Of a stretch of DNA of 64,000 nucleotides, positions 35,896-45,437 are shown piece after piece. The notes under the pieces were generated by a model that saw only the letters and a program-made list of their open reading frames with translations, was not told the origin of the DNA and ran no database searches. The translations under genes were made by a program, and so were the position numbers. Source of the stretch: Arthrobacter sp. GMC3. GTDB lineage: Bacteria; Actinomycetota; Actinomycetes; Actinomycetales; Micrococcaceae. Location of the stretch: NCBI RefSeq assembly GCF_002929305.1, contig NZ_PJIO01000004.1, positions 143,963 through 207,962 on the forward strand. The letters run 5' to 3'. Numbering within the stretch: position 1 is the first letter of the stretch; each line of letters begins with the position of its first letter.

Positions 35896-37428
35896 TCAGT
35901 CGTTGGCAGCATCTGTGGAGGGGACAACGGCTGCTTCGTCAACGGAATCCTCGGCGACGGCGTCGTCAAGTTCCTTGAAGGGCAGCTCGATCGCAAGGGT
36001 GGCGCCACCGCCCGGCGTCGCCTCCACCCGCACGGTGCCGCCGTGGGAGGAGACAATGGCGGCGACAATGGCCAGTCCCAGTCCGCTGCCGCCGGTGTTT
36101 CGGTCACGGGAGGTGTCGGCTCGGTAGAAGCGTTCAAAGACGCGGGCGGCGTCCTCTTCGGAGATGCCGGGGCCGTGGTCGCGGATCTTGATGACCGAGG
36201 ACTTTTGCCCGGCTTTCTCCTGGGTGCCCACCATGATTTCCACGGGGCTGCCTTCTGGGGTGTACCGCAGAGCGTTGCCCATAAGGTTTGCCACCACCTG
36301 GCGAAGTTTCGCCTCATCGCCCACGGTGGGTGCGGGCGATCCCATGCCGCCGTCCAGGCCGACGACGGTAAAGGTCCTGTCGCGTGCGCTGGCACGGGCG
36401 TCCAAGACGGCGTCGTGGCCAATGAGCAACAGGTCAACAGGCTTGAGTTGAAGGGGGCGCTGCTCGTCGATCCGGGCCAGCATTAGCAGATCCTCCACCA
36501 GTGAGCCCATACGTTTGGCTTCGCTTTCAATCCGCCCCATGGCCATCCCCACATCCTCCGGCTTTTGCAAGGCGCCGTGGCGGTAGAGCTCGGAGAAGCC
36601 GCGAATGGTGACCAAAGGGGTGCGAAGTTCGTGGGAGGCGTCGGCCACAAAGCGGCGCATGCGCTTCTCAGAGGCCGTCCGCGCAGCAAACGCTTGCTCA
36701 ATATGGGCCAACATGGTGTTCAGGGATCCGGAAAGCCGCCCCACCTCGGTGGAGGGATTCTCGATCTCCACACGACGGGACAGATCCCCTGCGGCGATCG
36801 CGGCCGCGGTCTTTTCCACCCGCCCAAGAGGCCGGAAGGACCGGGTCACGGTCCAATACGCAATCATGGTGCCCAGTGTGATGGTCAGAATGGCGACGCC
36901 GGCAATGACAACGGCAAGCCGTTCCATGGTCACGTTGAGGTTTTCGTAAGGCAGACCAACCACCACGTAACCCACGTAGTCACCGGAAGCGCTCGGGGCA
37001 CCTGTGTCGCCCATCGAAAACGACAGCGGCGCAATGACGGTAACTCGCCACGGGGCACCGCCGTCGCTGCTGGGAACCGTGAATTTCTGGCCGTTCAGTG
37101 CCGTGGCTTGCGCCATGGTGTAGCTAGGATAAACGGGTTTGTCCTTGCCTGAGCGGTTTTGGGCTGCCAGGGTCGAGTTGTCGTAGTGGAAACCCACATA
37201 GTAATCAAAGCCGAACGGTGACGAGCCCGTGCTTTGGGAGTCGACGGTGCCGAAGACCGCGATGGACTTCTGGAAGGTTGTCAGCTGCGAATCCATCTGG
37301 TCTTCCAGAAAGGAATGCAGCAAAAGAAACGTTGTGGCGCCCAGCGCCAGCAGCGACACCGTGAGCAGTGCACTGATAATCGCCACCAGCTGTGAGCGCA
37401 GTGAGGCGTTCTTCCACAACGTAATCAA
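35896..37428 (-). CDS. Sensor histidine kinase
   Basis: A 510-residue kinase: helix 1 at residues 14-37, an extracytoplasmic sensor domain (38-168), helix 2 at 170-193, HAMP (195-248), dimerisation domain with phospho-acceptor His266 in DASHELRTPLVTIRGFSE, and ATPase with N-box NLMGNALRYTPEG, G1 DHGPGISEE and G2 GGSGLGLAI. The acidic tail after 485 is low complexity. It is encoded 5 bp after the response regulator; the TTG start is chosen by coupling, without a strong ribosome binding site. The family (MprB/TrcS-like) often senses envelope conditions, but the signal here is unknown. Confidence 0.93.
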   Translation of the reverse strand: MITLWKNASLRSQLVAIISALLTVSLLALGATTFLLLHSFLEDQMDSQLTTFQKSIAVFGTVDSQSTGSSPFGFDYYVGFHYDNSTLAAQNRSGKDKPVYPSYTMAQATALNGQKFTVPSSDGGAPWRVTVIAPLSFSMGDTGAPSASGDYVGYVVVGLPYENLNVTMERLAVVIAGVAILTITLGTMIAYWTVTRSFRPLGRVEKTAAAIAAGDLSRRVEIENPSTEVGRLSGSLNTMLAHIEQAFAARTASEKRMRRFVADASHELRTPLVTIRGFSELYRHGALQKPEDVGMAMGRIESEAKRMGSLVEDLLMLARIDEQRPLQLKPVDLLLIGHDAVLDARASARDRTFTVVGLDGGMGSPAPTVGDEAKLRQVVANLMGNALRYTPEGSPVEIMVGTQEKAGQKSSVIKIRDHGPGISEEDAARVFERFYRADTSRDRNTGGSGLGLAIVAAIVSSHGGTVRVEATPGGGATLAIELPFKELDDAVAEDSVDEAAVVPSTDAAND

Positions 37429-37433
37429 TGGTT

Positions 37434-38147
37434 TTAGCGCTTATCTGCCGTTCGGAGCACGTAGCCCACGCCGCGCTTGGTTTGGATCAGGGCAGGGAGC
37501 GAGGCATCGGTGTCCACCTTGCGGCGCAGATAGGAAATGTAGGACTCCACAATGGAGGCGTCACCATTGAAATCGTACTCCCAGACATGGTCCAGAATTT
37601 GGGCCTTGGATAGCACCCGGTTGGGATTGAGCATCAAGTAGCGCAGCAACTTGAACTCGGTGGGGGACAGTTCCACGGTCTTGCCAGCTCGGCGCACCTC
37701 GTGGGCGTCGTCGTCGAGCTCCAGGTCGGCAACACGCAAGACAGCGTCGTCGTCCTCGGTGGGCTGAGTGCGGCGCAGCACGGCACGGATGCGGGCCACC
37801 ACCTCATCCAGACTGAACGGCTTCGTCACGTAGTCGTCGCCGCCAACCGTCAGGCCGGTGACCTTGTCCTCGGTGTCATCGCGTGCAGTCAGGAACAGAA
37901 CAGGAAAGTGCCTTCCAGCGGCGCGCAGGCGGCGGGTCACTGTGAAGCCGTCCATGTCCGGCAGCATGACATCGAGCACGGCCAGGTCGGGGTTGTGCTC
38001 TTCCGCAGCGGCCAAGGCCTCGCGCCCATTGGCTGCGGCAATCACTTCAAATCCGGCGAACCGGAGAGAGGTAGAGAGCAGTTCACGGATATTGGGCTCG
38101 TCGTCAACAACGAGCAGCTTAGCTTCGGGTCCGGTCTTCTTCACCAT
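37434..38147 (-). CDS. OmpR-family response regulator
   Basis: A 237-residue response regulator. The receiver domain has Asp15/Asp16 (VVDDEPN), phospho-acceptor Asp59 (AVLDVMLPDMDGF) and the conserved Lys in YVTKPFSLDE. The C-terminal OmpR winged helix (ELSPTEFKLLRYLMLNPNRV, then SYISYLRRKVD, TKRGVGYVLR) is complete. It is the first gene of the kinase operon. A 9-bp inverted repeat at 38174-38210 in its promoter region is a candidate autoregulatory site. Confidence 0.95.
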   Translation of the reverse strand: MVKKTGPEAKLLVVDDEPNIRELLSTSLRFAGFEVIAAANGREALAAAEEHNPDLAVLDVMLPDMDGFTVTRRLRAAGRHFPVLFLTARDDTEDKVTGLTVGGDDYVTKPFSLDEVVARIRAVLRRTQPTEDDDAVLRVADLELDDDAHEVRRAGKTVELSPTEFKLLRYLMLNPNRVLSKAQILDHVWEYDFNGDASIVESYISYLRRKVDTDASLPALIQTKRGVGYVLRTADKR

Positions 38148-38173
38148 TTGAGTCTCCGACCATTTGCTGGGAA

Positions 38174-38210
38174 TAAGCTGACTATTCCGTGGGTAAGTAC
38201 TGTCAGCTTA
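38174..38210. promoter_or_regulatory. Inverted repeat upstream of the two-component operon
   Basis: TAAGCTGAC (38174-38182) and GTCAGCTTA (38202-38210) are exact reverse complements, separated by 19 bases, and lie 27-63 bp before the response regulator start. Widely spaced arms on one promoter fit two dimer half-sites of an OmpR-type regulator. Function is inferred. Confidence 0.5.
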
Positions 38211-38339
38211 CGCTCAGGCAGCTCACAGCGGCTAGTAGGGGACCGAAAAGTTTTTCTCCCGCTGGTACACAGTGGCGCTTTGGGGCAGCACCAGGTTCCG
38301 CCAAAATGCCAGACTGGTCCGCCACGACGAGCAAGATGT

Positions 38340-39776
38340 TCATGCGGAGTCGATCAATTCACTCAGGGCGACGTCGCCCTCCCATAGCTGTCCGGCGTCG
38401 GCTAGGGCGTTGCGCAACACAGCGGCGTGGGCACGGATGAGCGCCGGGTCGGCGATATTGAACTGTTCAAAGGGGTCGTTGACGAGGTCATACAAGGAGA
38501 TGGACAACTCCTTCATCGGACGGAATCGGGCCACGAACTTGCTGGCTGCGGTGCGGAGTCCACGGATACTCACGTCGTCGGCGTCGCGCGGGTAGTAAAA
38601 ATACAGGCTCGACGGCGGCGCGACGGGAGGATCCGGTGGTGCCGCAGCGGGGTGGGTGGGGAGAAGGAGCGAGGCGGAGACGTCCCGTCCTTGCATGCTG
38701 GCCGGAACCCGGGCACCGAGACCGAGAAGTCCCAGCAGTGTGGGAGCGATGTCCACGCTGGAAAGCCCGATTCCAGCTGCTCGTGCAGCGCTGCGAAGCC
38801 GGCCAGGGAAGCGCAGCACAAAAGGAATGCGCATGGATTCCTCAAACGGCACATTTTTGTACAGCTGCCCGTGGCTGCCCATCTGCTGTCCGTGATCGGA
38901 GGTAAACACCACTAGGGTATTCCCGGTCAGATCGAGATCATCCAGCGCGGTCAGGAGCCTGCCCACCTGGTGGTCGATGGCCGTGACCGCCGCATAGTAC
39001 AGAGGGGCGATGGCGGCGGCTTCACGGGCCACTTCCGAGTCCATGTCAACGTTGGGCCGGTTCAGGAGCTCCTCCGGCGGCAGCCGCTGGTAGCTGGAGT
39101 CATGGTCCGGCGGCAGTTCATGGAATGGCTGGTGGGGTGGGTTGTATGAGACGGCAAGGGCAAACGGCCGGGCAACGCTTTCTGCCTCGGAGCGGGCAAC
39201 TTCATGGGTCAGATAGTCCAGGGCCACGTCCGTCTCATGGGCTGCGGACCACCCGGTGACGTTGATGCGCTGATGTCGGCCGGCGTCGCCCGTCCAGTAG
39301 TGCGGTTTTAGGTGGCGGTCGCAGCAACCGTAGGAATACCAATAATCAAAGCCGTGCCGCCGGTCCAGGGGCGAGTAGGCATCCCAGTAGCGGCCGTCCC
39401 CCAGCACGCCAGCACCGTGGATGGCGTCCTCCGGCACGGGGGCCTCCAAATGCCACTTCCCGATGTAGCCGGTGTCATAGCCGGCATCCCGCAGAACACG
39501 GGCCCAGGATGGGGCGTCCGGGCGCAATCCAACGCCACGTTGGGCGGTTTCGGAGTTTACGTTGTGGGTGACGCCGTTCATGTTGGGGTATTGCCCGCTC
39601 ATCATCATGGCCCGGTGCGGGCTGCACACCGGGTAGTTGCTGACGGCATGGGCCAGGGATACGCCGTCGGCCGCCAGGGCATCCAAAAACGGGGTGGAAA
39701 CAGGGTCGCCGCCCGGCTCCAGGCACATGGCCCGGAACTGGTCGGCGACGATGAACAGTAGGTTGGGGGCGGACAT
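38340..39776 (-). CDS. Type I sulfatase
   Basis: A 478-residue formylglycine sulfatase. Metal ligands begin at ADQ (residues 11-13), and the modification motif is Cys51 in CSPHRAMMMSG, with the CxPxR core. KWHLE and FTSDHGQQMGSHGQLYK are the usual downstream metal and sulfate contacts. There is no signal peptide, so it acts in the cytoplasm on imported sulfated sugars. ATG 39776 overlaps the permease stop by one base (TAATG), making it part of the ABC operon. With the second sulfatase and the PL8 lyase it points to a sulfated glycosaminoglycan-type substrate; the exact sulfate position cannot be told. Confidence 0.9.
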   Translation of the reverse strand: MSAPNLLFIVADQFRAMCLEPGGDPVSTPFLDALAADGVSLAHAVSNYPVCSPHRAMMMSGQYPNMNGVTHNVNSETAQRGVGLRPDAPSWARVLRDAGYDTGYIGKWHLEAPVPEDAIHGAGVLGDGRYWDAYSPLDRRHGFDYWYSYGCCDRHLKPHYWTGDAGRHQRINVTGWSAAHETDVALDYLTHEVARSEAESVARPFALAVSYNPPHQPFHELPPDHDSSYQRLPPEELLNRPNVDMDSEVAREAAAIAPLYYAAVTAIDHQVGRLLTALDDLDLTGNTLVVFTSDHGQQMGSHGQLYKNVPFEESMRIPFVLRFPGRLRSAARAAGIGLSSVDIAPTLLGLLGLGARVPASMQGRDVSASLLLPTHPAAAPPDPPVAPPSSLYFYYPRDADDVSIRGLRTAASKFVARFRPMKELSISLYDLVNDPFEQFNIADPALIRAHAAVLRNALADAGQLWEGDVALSELIDSA

Positions 39777-40699
39777 TACTTGCCCATACCCAGGGTCAAC
39801 CCTTCGGTGAGGCGCCGGCCCAGCCAGATGTAAATGATCAGCATCGGCAGCACCACAATGCACAAGCCGGCAAACAGCCCGCCCCAGTCGGCACCGGAAT
39901 AGGTCTGCTGCTGCACAAAGGAAATCAGGGCAACTGGCAGCGTGTACTTCTCGGTGGACTGGATCAAGGTCAGTGCCAGCAGTGTCTCATTCCAGTGCGA
40001 AACAACCTGGAGCACGAAAGCGGTCAGGATTCCGCCCTTGGCCAGGGGGAGGGTGATCTGGACGAAGGTGCGCAGGGCGGAGGCGCCGTCGAGCGCGGCA
40101 GCCTCCTCCATCTCCAAGGGCAAGCTGCGGAAGAAAGCGGTCAGCAAAAACACCGTGAACGGCATGGACATGGCGATGTAGACCAGGTTCAAACCGATCA
40201 GGCTATCTGTCAGGTCCACCTCGTTGAGCATGATGAACAAGGGGATGAGGATGACCTGTGCCGGGATGCCCAGACCCAGGATGAAGTACAGGCTCAGCCC
40301 GCCGGTGAGTCTGCTTTCCACCCGGCCCAGGTAGTAGGCGGCCGGGGCGGCGATGGCAACCGTCAGGAACGAGGAGACACCAGTGGTGATGACGCTGTTG
40401 AACGTGGCGGTGGCGAAGTCGCTTACGGTCCAGGCCTGAACAAAGTTGCTGAAGTCGAAGCTGGTGGGTACGCCCCACGGGTCGCTGAGGATGTTGCGGG
40501 TGTCGCGGAAGGCCTGCAGAACCATCCACAGGAGCATGGCGACGCTGATGGCCACGACGGCCCACAAGATGAAGACGCCTACACTGCGGACCGCGTTGTG
40601 GTCTGCCCGCAAGGCAGGGCTTACGCCATGGTGGTTCTTGGCCCGTCGGATGGCTGGTGGTTGCTCTTGTGTTGGTTTGGGTGCGGTGAGGGTGCTCAT
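39776..40699 (-). CDS. Sugar ABC transporter permease (MalG type)
   Basis: A 307-residue permease with six hydrophobic segments and the EAA loop EMEEAAALDGASALRTFVQI near residue 205 that docks to the ATPase. The MalG-like C-terminus (YIWLGRRLTEGLTLGMGK) is present. It lies between the MalF-type permease (9-bp gap) and the sulfatase. No ATP-binding gene is in the cluster, so the importer must share a housekeeping MsiK/MalK-type ATPase, as is common in actinobacteria. Confidence 0.94.
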   Translation of the reverse strand: MSTLTAPKPTQEQPPAIRRAKNHHGVSPALRADHNAVRSVGVFILWAVVAISVAMLLWMVLQAFRDTRNILSDPWGVPTSFDFSNFVQAWTVSDFATATFNSVITTGVSSFLTVAIAAPAAYYLGRVESRLTGGLSLYFILGLGIPAQVILIPLFIMLNEVDLTDSLIGLNLVYIAMSMPFTVFLLTAFFRSLPLEMEEAAALDGASALRTFVQITLPLAKGGILTAFVLQVVSHWNETLLALTLIQSTEKYTLPVALISFVQQQTYSGADWGGLFAGLCIVVLPMLIIYIWLGRRLTEGLTLGMGK

Positions 40700-40708
40700 G
40701 AGTGTTCC

Positions 40709-41680
40709 TTAGAATTCAACGGCGTCACGGCGCATGGCACGGCGCAGCAGCACAACGAGCACCGAGACTAGGGCCAGCGAGATGATGGCCGACGCCGTGG
40801 CGGCACCGTAGGCGGGTGTGGACTGGCCGGAAAACGCTGTGACGTAGGTGTAGACGGCGGTGGTCCAGCTTTGTGTGGGTGGAATGCCGGCACCGCTGCT
40901 GCCGCCAAAGACCCAGATGATCTCAAAGATCTTGATGGAGGAGATGGTCCACAGCACCGCGCAGGTGCCAAAAACGTCCCAAGTCAGGGGCAAAATGACA
41001 TAGCGCAGGCGCTGGAAGGCGGTGGCGCCGGCCAAGGCGCAGTCCTCGTAGAAGTAGGGCGGGATGCGGTCCACGCCTGCCATCAAGATGGTGGTGAAAT
41101 AGCCGGTGGTGGTGGCCACCAGGGTTGCCATGATCAGCGGGAAGATGTTTTCCTGCGCCAGCCAGGCCGGCGGCTCCGTGACGCCGAAGGGCTTGAGCAA
41201 GGTGTTGACCATGCCGCCGGGGTTGAAGATGAAGCCGGCCAGCACGCCAAAGACCAAAGCATTGATGAGGTGTGGGAAGAAGATGACATTGCGGACAATC
41301 TTCTTTCCGGCCATGTCACGCAGCACCAGGGTCATGGCGAAGGCCAAGATGAAGATTGCGGCGCCCACCACGAACAGCAACAACAAGGTGTTACCGAAGG
41401 ACTTCAGGAACAAATCGTCCTTGAAGACCCGGACGTAGTTGTCCAAGCCAACAAATTTCATGGGGCCGGACCCCGCCCACACGTGCAGGCTGATCCAGGC
41501 GGCACCAATGGCCGGGACGATGAACAAGACCGTGTAAAAGATGAAGGCGGGCCCAACAAACGGGACCAGCAGCTTGCGGCGTTGCCGATCTATACTGCTG
41601 CCGCCTTGCCCCTGCCCCGATTTCTTACTCGGTGCAGGGGCGGCGGCAGCAGCAGTGCGGCGTCCAGTGGTGGTGGACAT
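40709..41680 (-). CDS. Sugar ABC transporter permease (MalF type)
   Basis: A 323-residue permease. After a Ser/Gly/basic tail of about 35 residues come six membrane segments; the EAA loop reads YFYEDCALAGATAFQRLRYV. It follows the binding-protein gene with no gap (TAA directly before ATG) and pairs with the MalG-type permease downstream. Function: transmembrane channel for an oligosaccharide, most likely products of the PL8 lyase. Confidence 0.94.
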   Translation of the reverse strand: MSTTTGRRTAAAAAPAPSKKSGQGQGGSSIDRQRRKLLVPFVGPAFIFYTVLFIVPAIGAAWISLHVWAGSGPMKFVGLDNYVRVFKDDLFLKSFGNTLLLLFVVGAAIFILAFAMTLVLRDMAGKKIVRNVIFFPHLINALVFGVLAGFIFNPGGMVNTLLKPFGVTEPPAWLAQENIFPLIMATLVATTTGYFTTILMAGVDRIPPYFYEDCALAGATAFQRLRYVILPLTWDVFGTCAVLWTISSIKIFEIIWVFGGSSGAGIPPTQSWTTAVYTYVTAFSGQSTPAYGAATASAIISLALVSVLVVLLRRAMRRDAVEF

Positions 41681-42988
41681 TTAGCTGTTGTCCTTCCAGT
41701 ACCCGATTTGGGCGGCTTTCATCTTGGAGACAAATTCTTCGGCCTTGATCTTGCCCAGGAAGAGTTCGTCGTCGATGGGCCAGAGGATCTTTTCCACATA
41801 GCCCGGGGCTGTGACCCCGTCATTTTGGAGGTAGACCTTCTCGGAGCTATCCAGGGCCTTCTTTACGGAGGCGATCTCCGGGGCGGTGGCAGCATCGGCA
41901 CGGATGGGGAGCACCTTGGCGTCGACGCCGTAGGCATCCTGGTACTTCTTACCCAGCATGAAGGTAGCCAGTTTTTGGGCGAGCTTGGGGTTTTCAGCCT
42001 TCTTGGGGATGGCCCAACCCACAAAGTCTGCGCGCACCGACGTCGGCTGCCCTGCCACGGCAGGGAACGGGAACGAGGAATACTTGAAGCCTGCCGCGGC
42101 GTAGGTGCCTGTCTCTGTGGGAATCCAGGAACCGTTGTACAGCAGCTCGGCTCCACCGTTGGCCCAAACTTGCTGCTGGGCCGGCCACTTGCTGGCATTG
42201 TAACCCTTGATTAAGTATCCGCCCTGGGCGATCTGTTCAACCTTTTTGGCTGCCGCCAGGACGGCGGGGGAATCCCACGCCGCACCGGTCTTATCCGCTG
42301 CCACCTTTGCGAAGGAGCCCGGCCCGTCAGTGCGAATCAATGCCGTGGTAAACCACATCGAGTTGTAGCCTGCAATGTCGCCATCGGCGGCCAGAGGCGT
42401 CTTGCCGTCGGCCTTGTACTTATCCAGCACCTTGATGAAGTCGTTCCACGAGGCAGGCGGGGCGCTTTCAAGCTCGGGGTGCGTAGCGGCGTCGAACCAG
42501 AAACCATCGGAACTCAAGCTGTACGGCAGCATCCAGGGCTGCCCGTCCTTGTCCTTGATGTTGGTGACCTGCATGTACTTTGCAGGGATCAGATCGGAGA
42601 CTTTTTTGCCGTCAACTTCGGTGGCGTACGCATCGGTCAGCGGCAGCGCCTGTCCGGTGTCACCCACCACGGGGGCCAGTTTGGCGTAGGGGCCGTCAAC
42701 AATGTCCGGGACATTGTTGGTGTTCAGTGCCGGGACAAGCTTTTGGATGTTGGAACGGCCCTGCCACTGCACCTTGACGGTGGCACCGGTTTCCTTTTCA
42801 AAGTCGGCGATGGCACCGGCGATGACTTTTTGCTGCGGCTCGCCTTCTTTCCACATGGACCAGTACGTCAATGTACCGCCCTCTTGTGCTGCTTTCGGGC
42901 TGTCTGTGCCGCCGCCGCAGGCCGTCAGGGCCAATGACGCACCAGCCAGGACTGCCAGCGTCCGTATGAAACGGGATTTAGTACTCAT
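41681..42988 (-). CDS. Sugar ABC transporter substrate-binding lipoprotein
   Basis: A 435-residue family-1 extracellular binding protein. The N-terminus is a lipoprotein signal (RTLAVLAGASLALTACGGG, lipobox LTAC), so it is anchored outside the membrane. ATG 42988 is preceded by GAGGTG at suitable distance. Within the domain, GGTLTYWSMWKEGEPQQKV and GAELLYNGSWIPTETG are typical of oligosaccharide binders. First gene of the operon with two permeases and a sulfatase, and divergent from the hybrid regulator. A shared 18-bp motif lies 73 bp upstream (43061-43078). Confidence 0.94.
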   Translation of the reverse strand: MSTKSRFIRTLAVLAGASLALTACGGGTDSPKAAQEGGTLTYWSMWKEGEPQQKVIAGAIADFEKETGATVKVQWQGRSNIQKLVPALNTNNVPDIVDGPYAKLAPVVGDTGQALPLTDAYATEVDGKKVSDLIPAKYMQVTNIKDKDGQPWMLPYSLSSDGFWFDAATHPELESAPPASWNDFIKVLDKYKADGKTPLAADGDIAGYNSMWFTTALIRTDGPGSFAKVAADKTGAAWDSPAVLAAAKKVEQIAQGGYLIKGYNASKWPAQQQVWANGGAELLYNGSWIPTETGTYAAAGFKYSSFPFPAVAGQPTSVRADFVGWAIPKKAENPKLAQKLATFMLGKKYQDAYGVDAKVLPIRADAATAPEIASVKKALDSSEKVYLQNDGVTAPGYVEKILWPIDDELFLGKIKAEEFVSKMKAAQIGYWKDNS

Positions 42989-43060
42989 GGAAGACACCTC
43001 GTGAAGTTGTTGTGCCGTAGGTCACGACTCAGTGATATGACTCAAACAGTGCCCAAAGAT

Positions 43061-43078
43061 AGGAATCAAGGAGTACTT
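43061..43078 (-). promoter_or_regulatory. Shared locus motif, copy A (upstream of the binding-protein gene)
   Basis: Plus-strand AGGAATCAAGGAGTACTT. Copies at 47954-47971 and 49584-49601 share AGGAAT-A/C-AAGGA-G/C-TA. All three lie 70-110 bp upstream of minus-strand genes of the polysaccharide locus, in the same orientation. Copies A and B also share the sequence CTTTGG a few bases further toward the gene. It is either the operator of the hybrid regulator or a conserved promoter block. Confidence 0.65.
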
Positions 43079-43249
43079 TGGAACAACTTTCCCCGGTGTT
43101 TGCGCGCCCTTTGGGATGCTCCTGAGCATTCCGTGGCGGACGGGGTGATACTAAAAGATGAATCTGCGAAGTGCGGTTCGAATACACCTTTATTCATTTC
43201 TTTTATCTCTGGCAGGCTCGTCCTTGGTGGGCTACGTAGAAAGGGCGCC

Positions 43250-44401
43250 GTGAAACGAAAAACAGCAAGCGGGCACATTCGTGACACCGATTCCAGGGGC
43301 CTGAAATTCCAGTCCCTTGCCGATGACCTCCGCCGCGGAATCTTGGCCGGCACCTGGGCCGCTGGTGCAAAACTGCCCACGGAGGCCCAGCTTGCCGCGG
43401 AAACGGGTCTTTCCCTGACCACAGTGCGCCGGGCTTTCGATGAACTGGTGCAGGCGGAAATTGTGGTGCGGCGGCAAGGTGCCGGAAGCTTCGTCGCGGA
43501 ACGGCAGCCTGCCCGCCGGAGGTCCCGGTTTGCGGTGGGCGTGCTCCTGCCGGACACCCAGCTCTACTACCCTCGGGTGCTGCAGGGGATTGAGGAGACA
43601 TTGTCCGCCCATGACGTGAGCCTGCAACTGGCTACCTACAACTACCAGCCGGAGAGGGAAGATCAGAGCATCGAATTTCTGATTGACTCCGGCGTAGACG
43701 GGCTGATCCTGGTCCCGACGTTGACGGGAATTCCCGATCCGCAGCGTCGGGTCAATGAGCTCAACGCCCTCAACGTTCCGGTGGTGTTGTTGGAGCGCAG
43801 CCTGACGGATTTGGGGCCCGGGGACCGCACCGAGCATGTCTGTTCCGACCATCAGGGAGGGGCGTACGACGCCGTCGCGCACCTGCACTCGTTAGGTCAC
43901 GCCCGGGTGGGCCTGCTGACACGAACCAACACGCCCACGGAGCCGGCCATTGTGGCCGGTTATGAGCGGGCCGCTGCGGACCTGGGTTTTGCGCCGTTCA
44001 CCGTCAAGGCGCCCAAGTTCGAGTGGGAAAACGGGGCTGCGGAAACTCTGCTGGCCGGGTTGATGGATTCGGGATCAACGGCTGCGCTGGTTTTTGGTGA
44101 CAGGGAGGCGACGTTGCTAGAAGGTGCCGCACGTCGTGCCGGGGTTCGAATTCCGCAGGATCTGGCTCTTGTCTCGTACGACGACGAACTGGCTGATTTG
44201 GCCGAGGTTCCCTTGACAGCGGTGTCGCCCGCCAAGCACCGGATGGGGCGGATGGCGGCGGAAATTCTGATGCGGCGCTTGATTGAAGGCGACGACTGTC
44301 CTATCCATCAGGTGCGATTGCGTCCGCGACTGGTGGTCAGGGATTCTTGCGGTGCCAAGGCCCGCAATTCCATGATGACTGTGAACAACGAGAAGAAATG
44401 A
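43250..44401 (+). CDS. Hybrid GntR-LacI transcriptional regulator (AraR-like architecture)
   Basis: A 383-residue regulator. Residues 18-86 are a GntR winged helix (LKFQSLADDLRRGILAGTW, LPTEAQLAAETGLSLTTVRRAFDEL, RRQGAGSFVAE) and residues 93-375 a LacI/GalR-type sugar-binding domain (FAVGVLLPDTQLYYPRVLQGIEE to SYDDELADLAEVPLTAV). This combination is that of B. subtilis AraR. GTG 43250 has AAAGGG upstream and begins the recognisable domain; the frame open to 43001 is not protein-like. It is divergent from the ABC operon and overlaps the oxidoreductase gene (ATGA). It is the best candidate to bind the motif repeated at 43061, 47954 and 49584. Confidence 0.92.
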   Translation: MKRKTASGHIRDTDSRGLKFQSLADDLRRGILAGTWAAGAKLPTEAQLAAETGLSLTTVRRAFDELVQAEIVVRRQGAGSFVAERQPARRRSRFAVGVLLPDTQLYYPRVLQGIEETLSAHDVSLQLATYNYQPEREDQSIEFLIDSGVDGLILVPTLTGIPDPQRRVNELNALNVPVVLLERSLTDLGPGDRTEHVCSDHQGGAYDAVAHLHSLGHARVGLLTRTNTPTEPAIVAGYERAAADLGFAPFTVKAPKFEWENGAAETLLAGLMDSGSTAALVFGDREATLLEGAARRAGVRIPQDLALVSYDDELADLAEVPLTAVSPAKHRMGRMAAEILMRRLIEGDDCPIHQVRLRPRLVVRDSCGAKARNSMMTVNNEKK

Positions 44402-45411
44402 GAGCGCAGATGAGGCTGGGAATTATTGGGGCGGGAGCTGTTGCCGGATTTCATGCCCAAGGTGCAGCCGATCTGGACGGGCTGGAACTGAGTGCTGTTT
44501 GTGACCTGCGGGAAGAGGTGGCAACGGCCGTGGCGGCGCCCTGGGGTGCTGCCGTATTTACCGACTACCAAGCCATGCTTGAAGCGGGGGTGGTGGACGC
44601 CGTCGTGATTAACACTCCGCACAGTTTGCACAAGGACATGGTGCTGGCCGCTGCCGCGCACGGGGTCCACGTGCTGGTGGAGAAGCCCATGGCCACCACC
44701 ATGGCCGACTGCCTGCTCATGGAGCAGGCGTGCGCTGACGCGGACGTGGTCATGGTGGTGGGAATGATCCAACACTTCATGGCCGAAAAGCTGGCAGCTC
44801 AGGCGGCCTTGGCCTCGGGGGAGCTGGGCAGGGTGCTTATGATCCACGACTACCGCAGTACCGACTACCGCCCCGGAACCCGGCCCGCCTGGTTCTTTGA
44901 CAAGGACATTTCTGGTGGAGGGGCGTTGATCAATATTGGCGCACACTGTCTTGACCGAAGCCTGTGGGTGGGTGGTGCCCCGGCCGTTCGGATAGCTGCC
45001 AGCACGCTGCACCGTTTCGGCGCGCCTGTAGAAACCGATGGCGTCATGGAGCTAACGCTCGCCAACGGGGTCGAAGTCCGGATCGCCATCGTCTCGGACA
45101 CACCCGAGCACATCGACGAAATGTTGGTCGTCTGCGAGTTGGGCACTGTCACCGTTGACCCGCGCAAGGGGACTTTCATGGAGGTTGACGGCGTACGAAC
45201 CCAGCTACACGCCTCGGCCAGTCATGACATCCAGAACGCTTTCACGGCACAGCTGGCTGATTTTGTGGCCGCCGTGGGGGGTGCTGCCCCCAGTGTGAGT
45301 GGGGATCACGCCAAACACGTGGTGGAACTGGTACTTGCCGCCTACACAGCAGCGGAGCTTGGGGAGCCGGTGCGCCTGGATGCCGCCGGGTCGCTGGTTA
45401 ACCAGGCCTGA
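44398..45411 (+). CDS. Gfo/Idh/MocA-family oxidoreductase
   Basis: A 337-residue NAD(P)-dependent sugar oxidoreductase: Rossmann domain with GIIGAGAVAGFHAQG, the EKPMATTM motif whose Lys is catalytic in the family, and the C-terminal substrate domain with GGGALINIGAHCLDRSLW. Overlaps the regulator stop (ATGA), so it is co-expressed with it. An alternative ATG at 44410 is possible. It probably oxidises or epimerises a monosaccharide released by the locus; the substrate is not predictable. Confidence 0.92.
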   Translation: MRAQMRLGIIGAGAVAGFHAQGAADLDGLELSAVCDLREEVATAVAAPWGAAVFTDYQAMLEAGVVDAVVINTPHSLHKDMVLAAAAHGVHVLVEKPMATTMADCLLMEQACADADVVMVVGMIQHFMAEKLAAQAALASGELGRVLMIHDYRSTDYRPGTRPAWFFDKDISGGGALINIGAHCLDRSLWVGGAPAVRIAASTLHRFGAPVETDGVMELTLANGVEVRIAIVSDTPEHIDEMLVVCELGTVTVDPRKGTFMEVDGVRTQLHASASHDIQNAFTAQLADFVAAVGGAAPSVSGDHAKHVVELVLAAYTAAELGEPVRLDAAGSLVNQA

Positions 45412-45437
45412 TTTTGCTTTGCGCATAAGGGACGGCG

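Noticed and set aside
43001..43249. Upstream extension of the hybrid regulator's reading frame
   Set aside because: The 83 residues do not resemble any regulator domain, the GTG at 43250 has its own ribosome binding site, and the divergent promoters and motif copy A must occupy this stretch.
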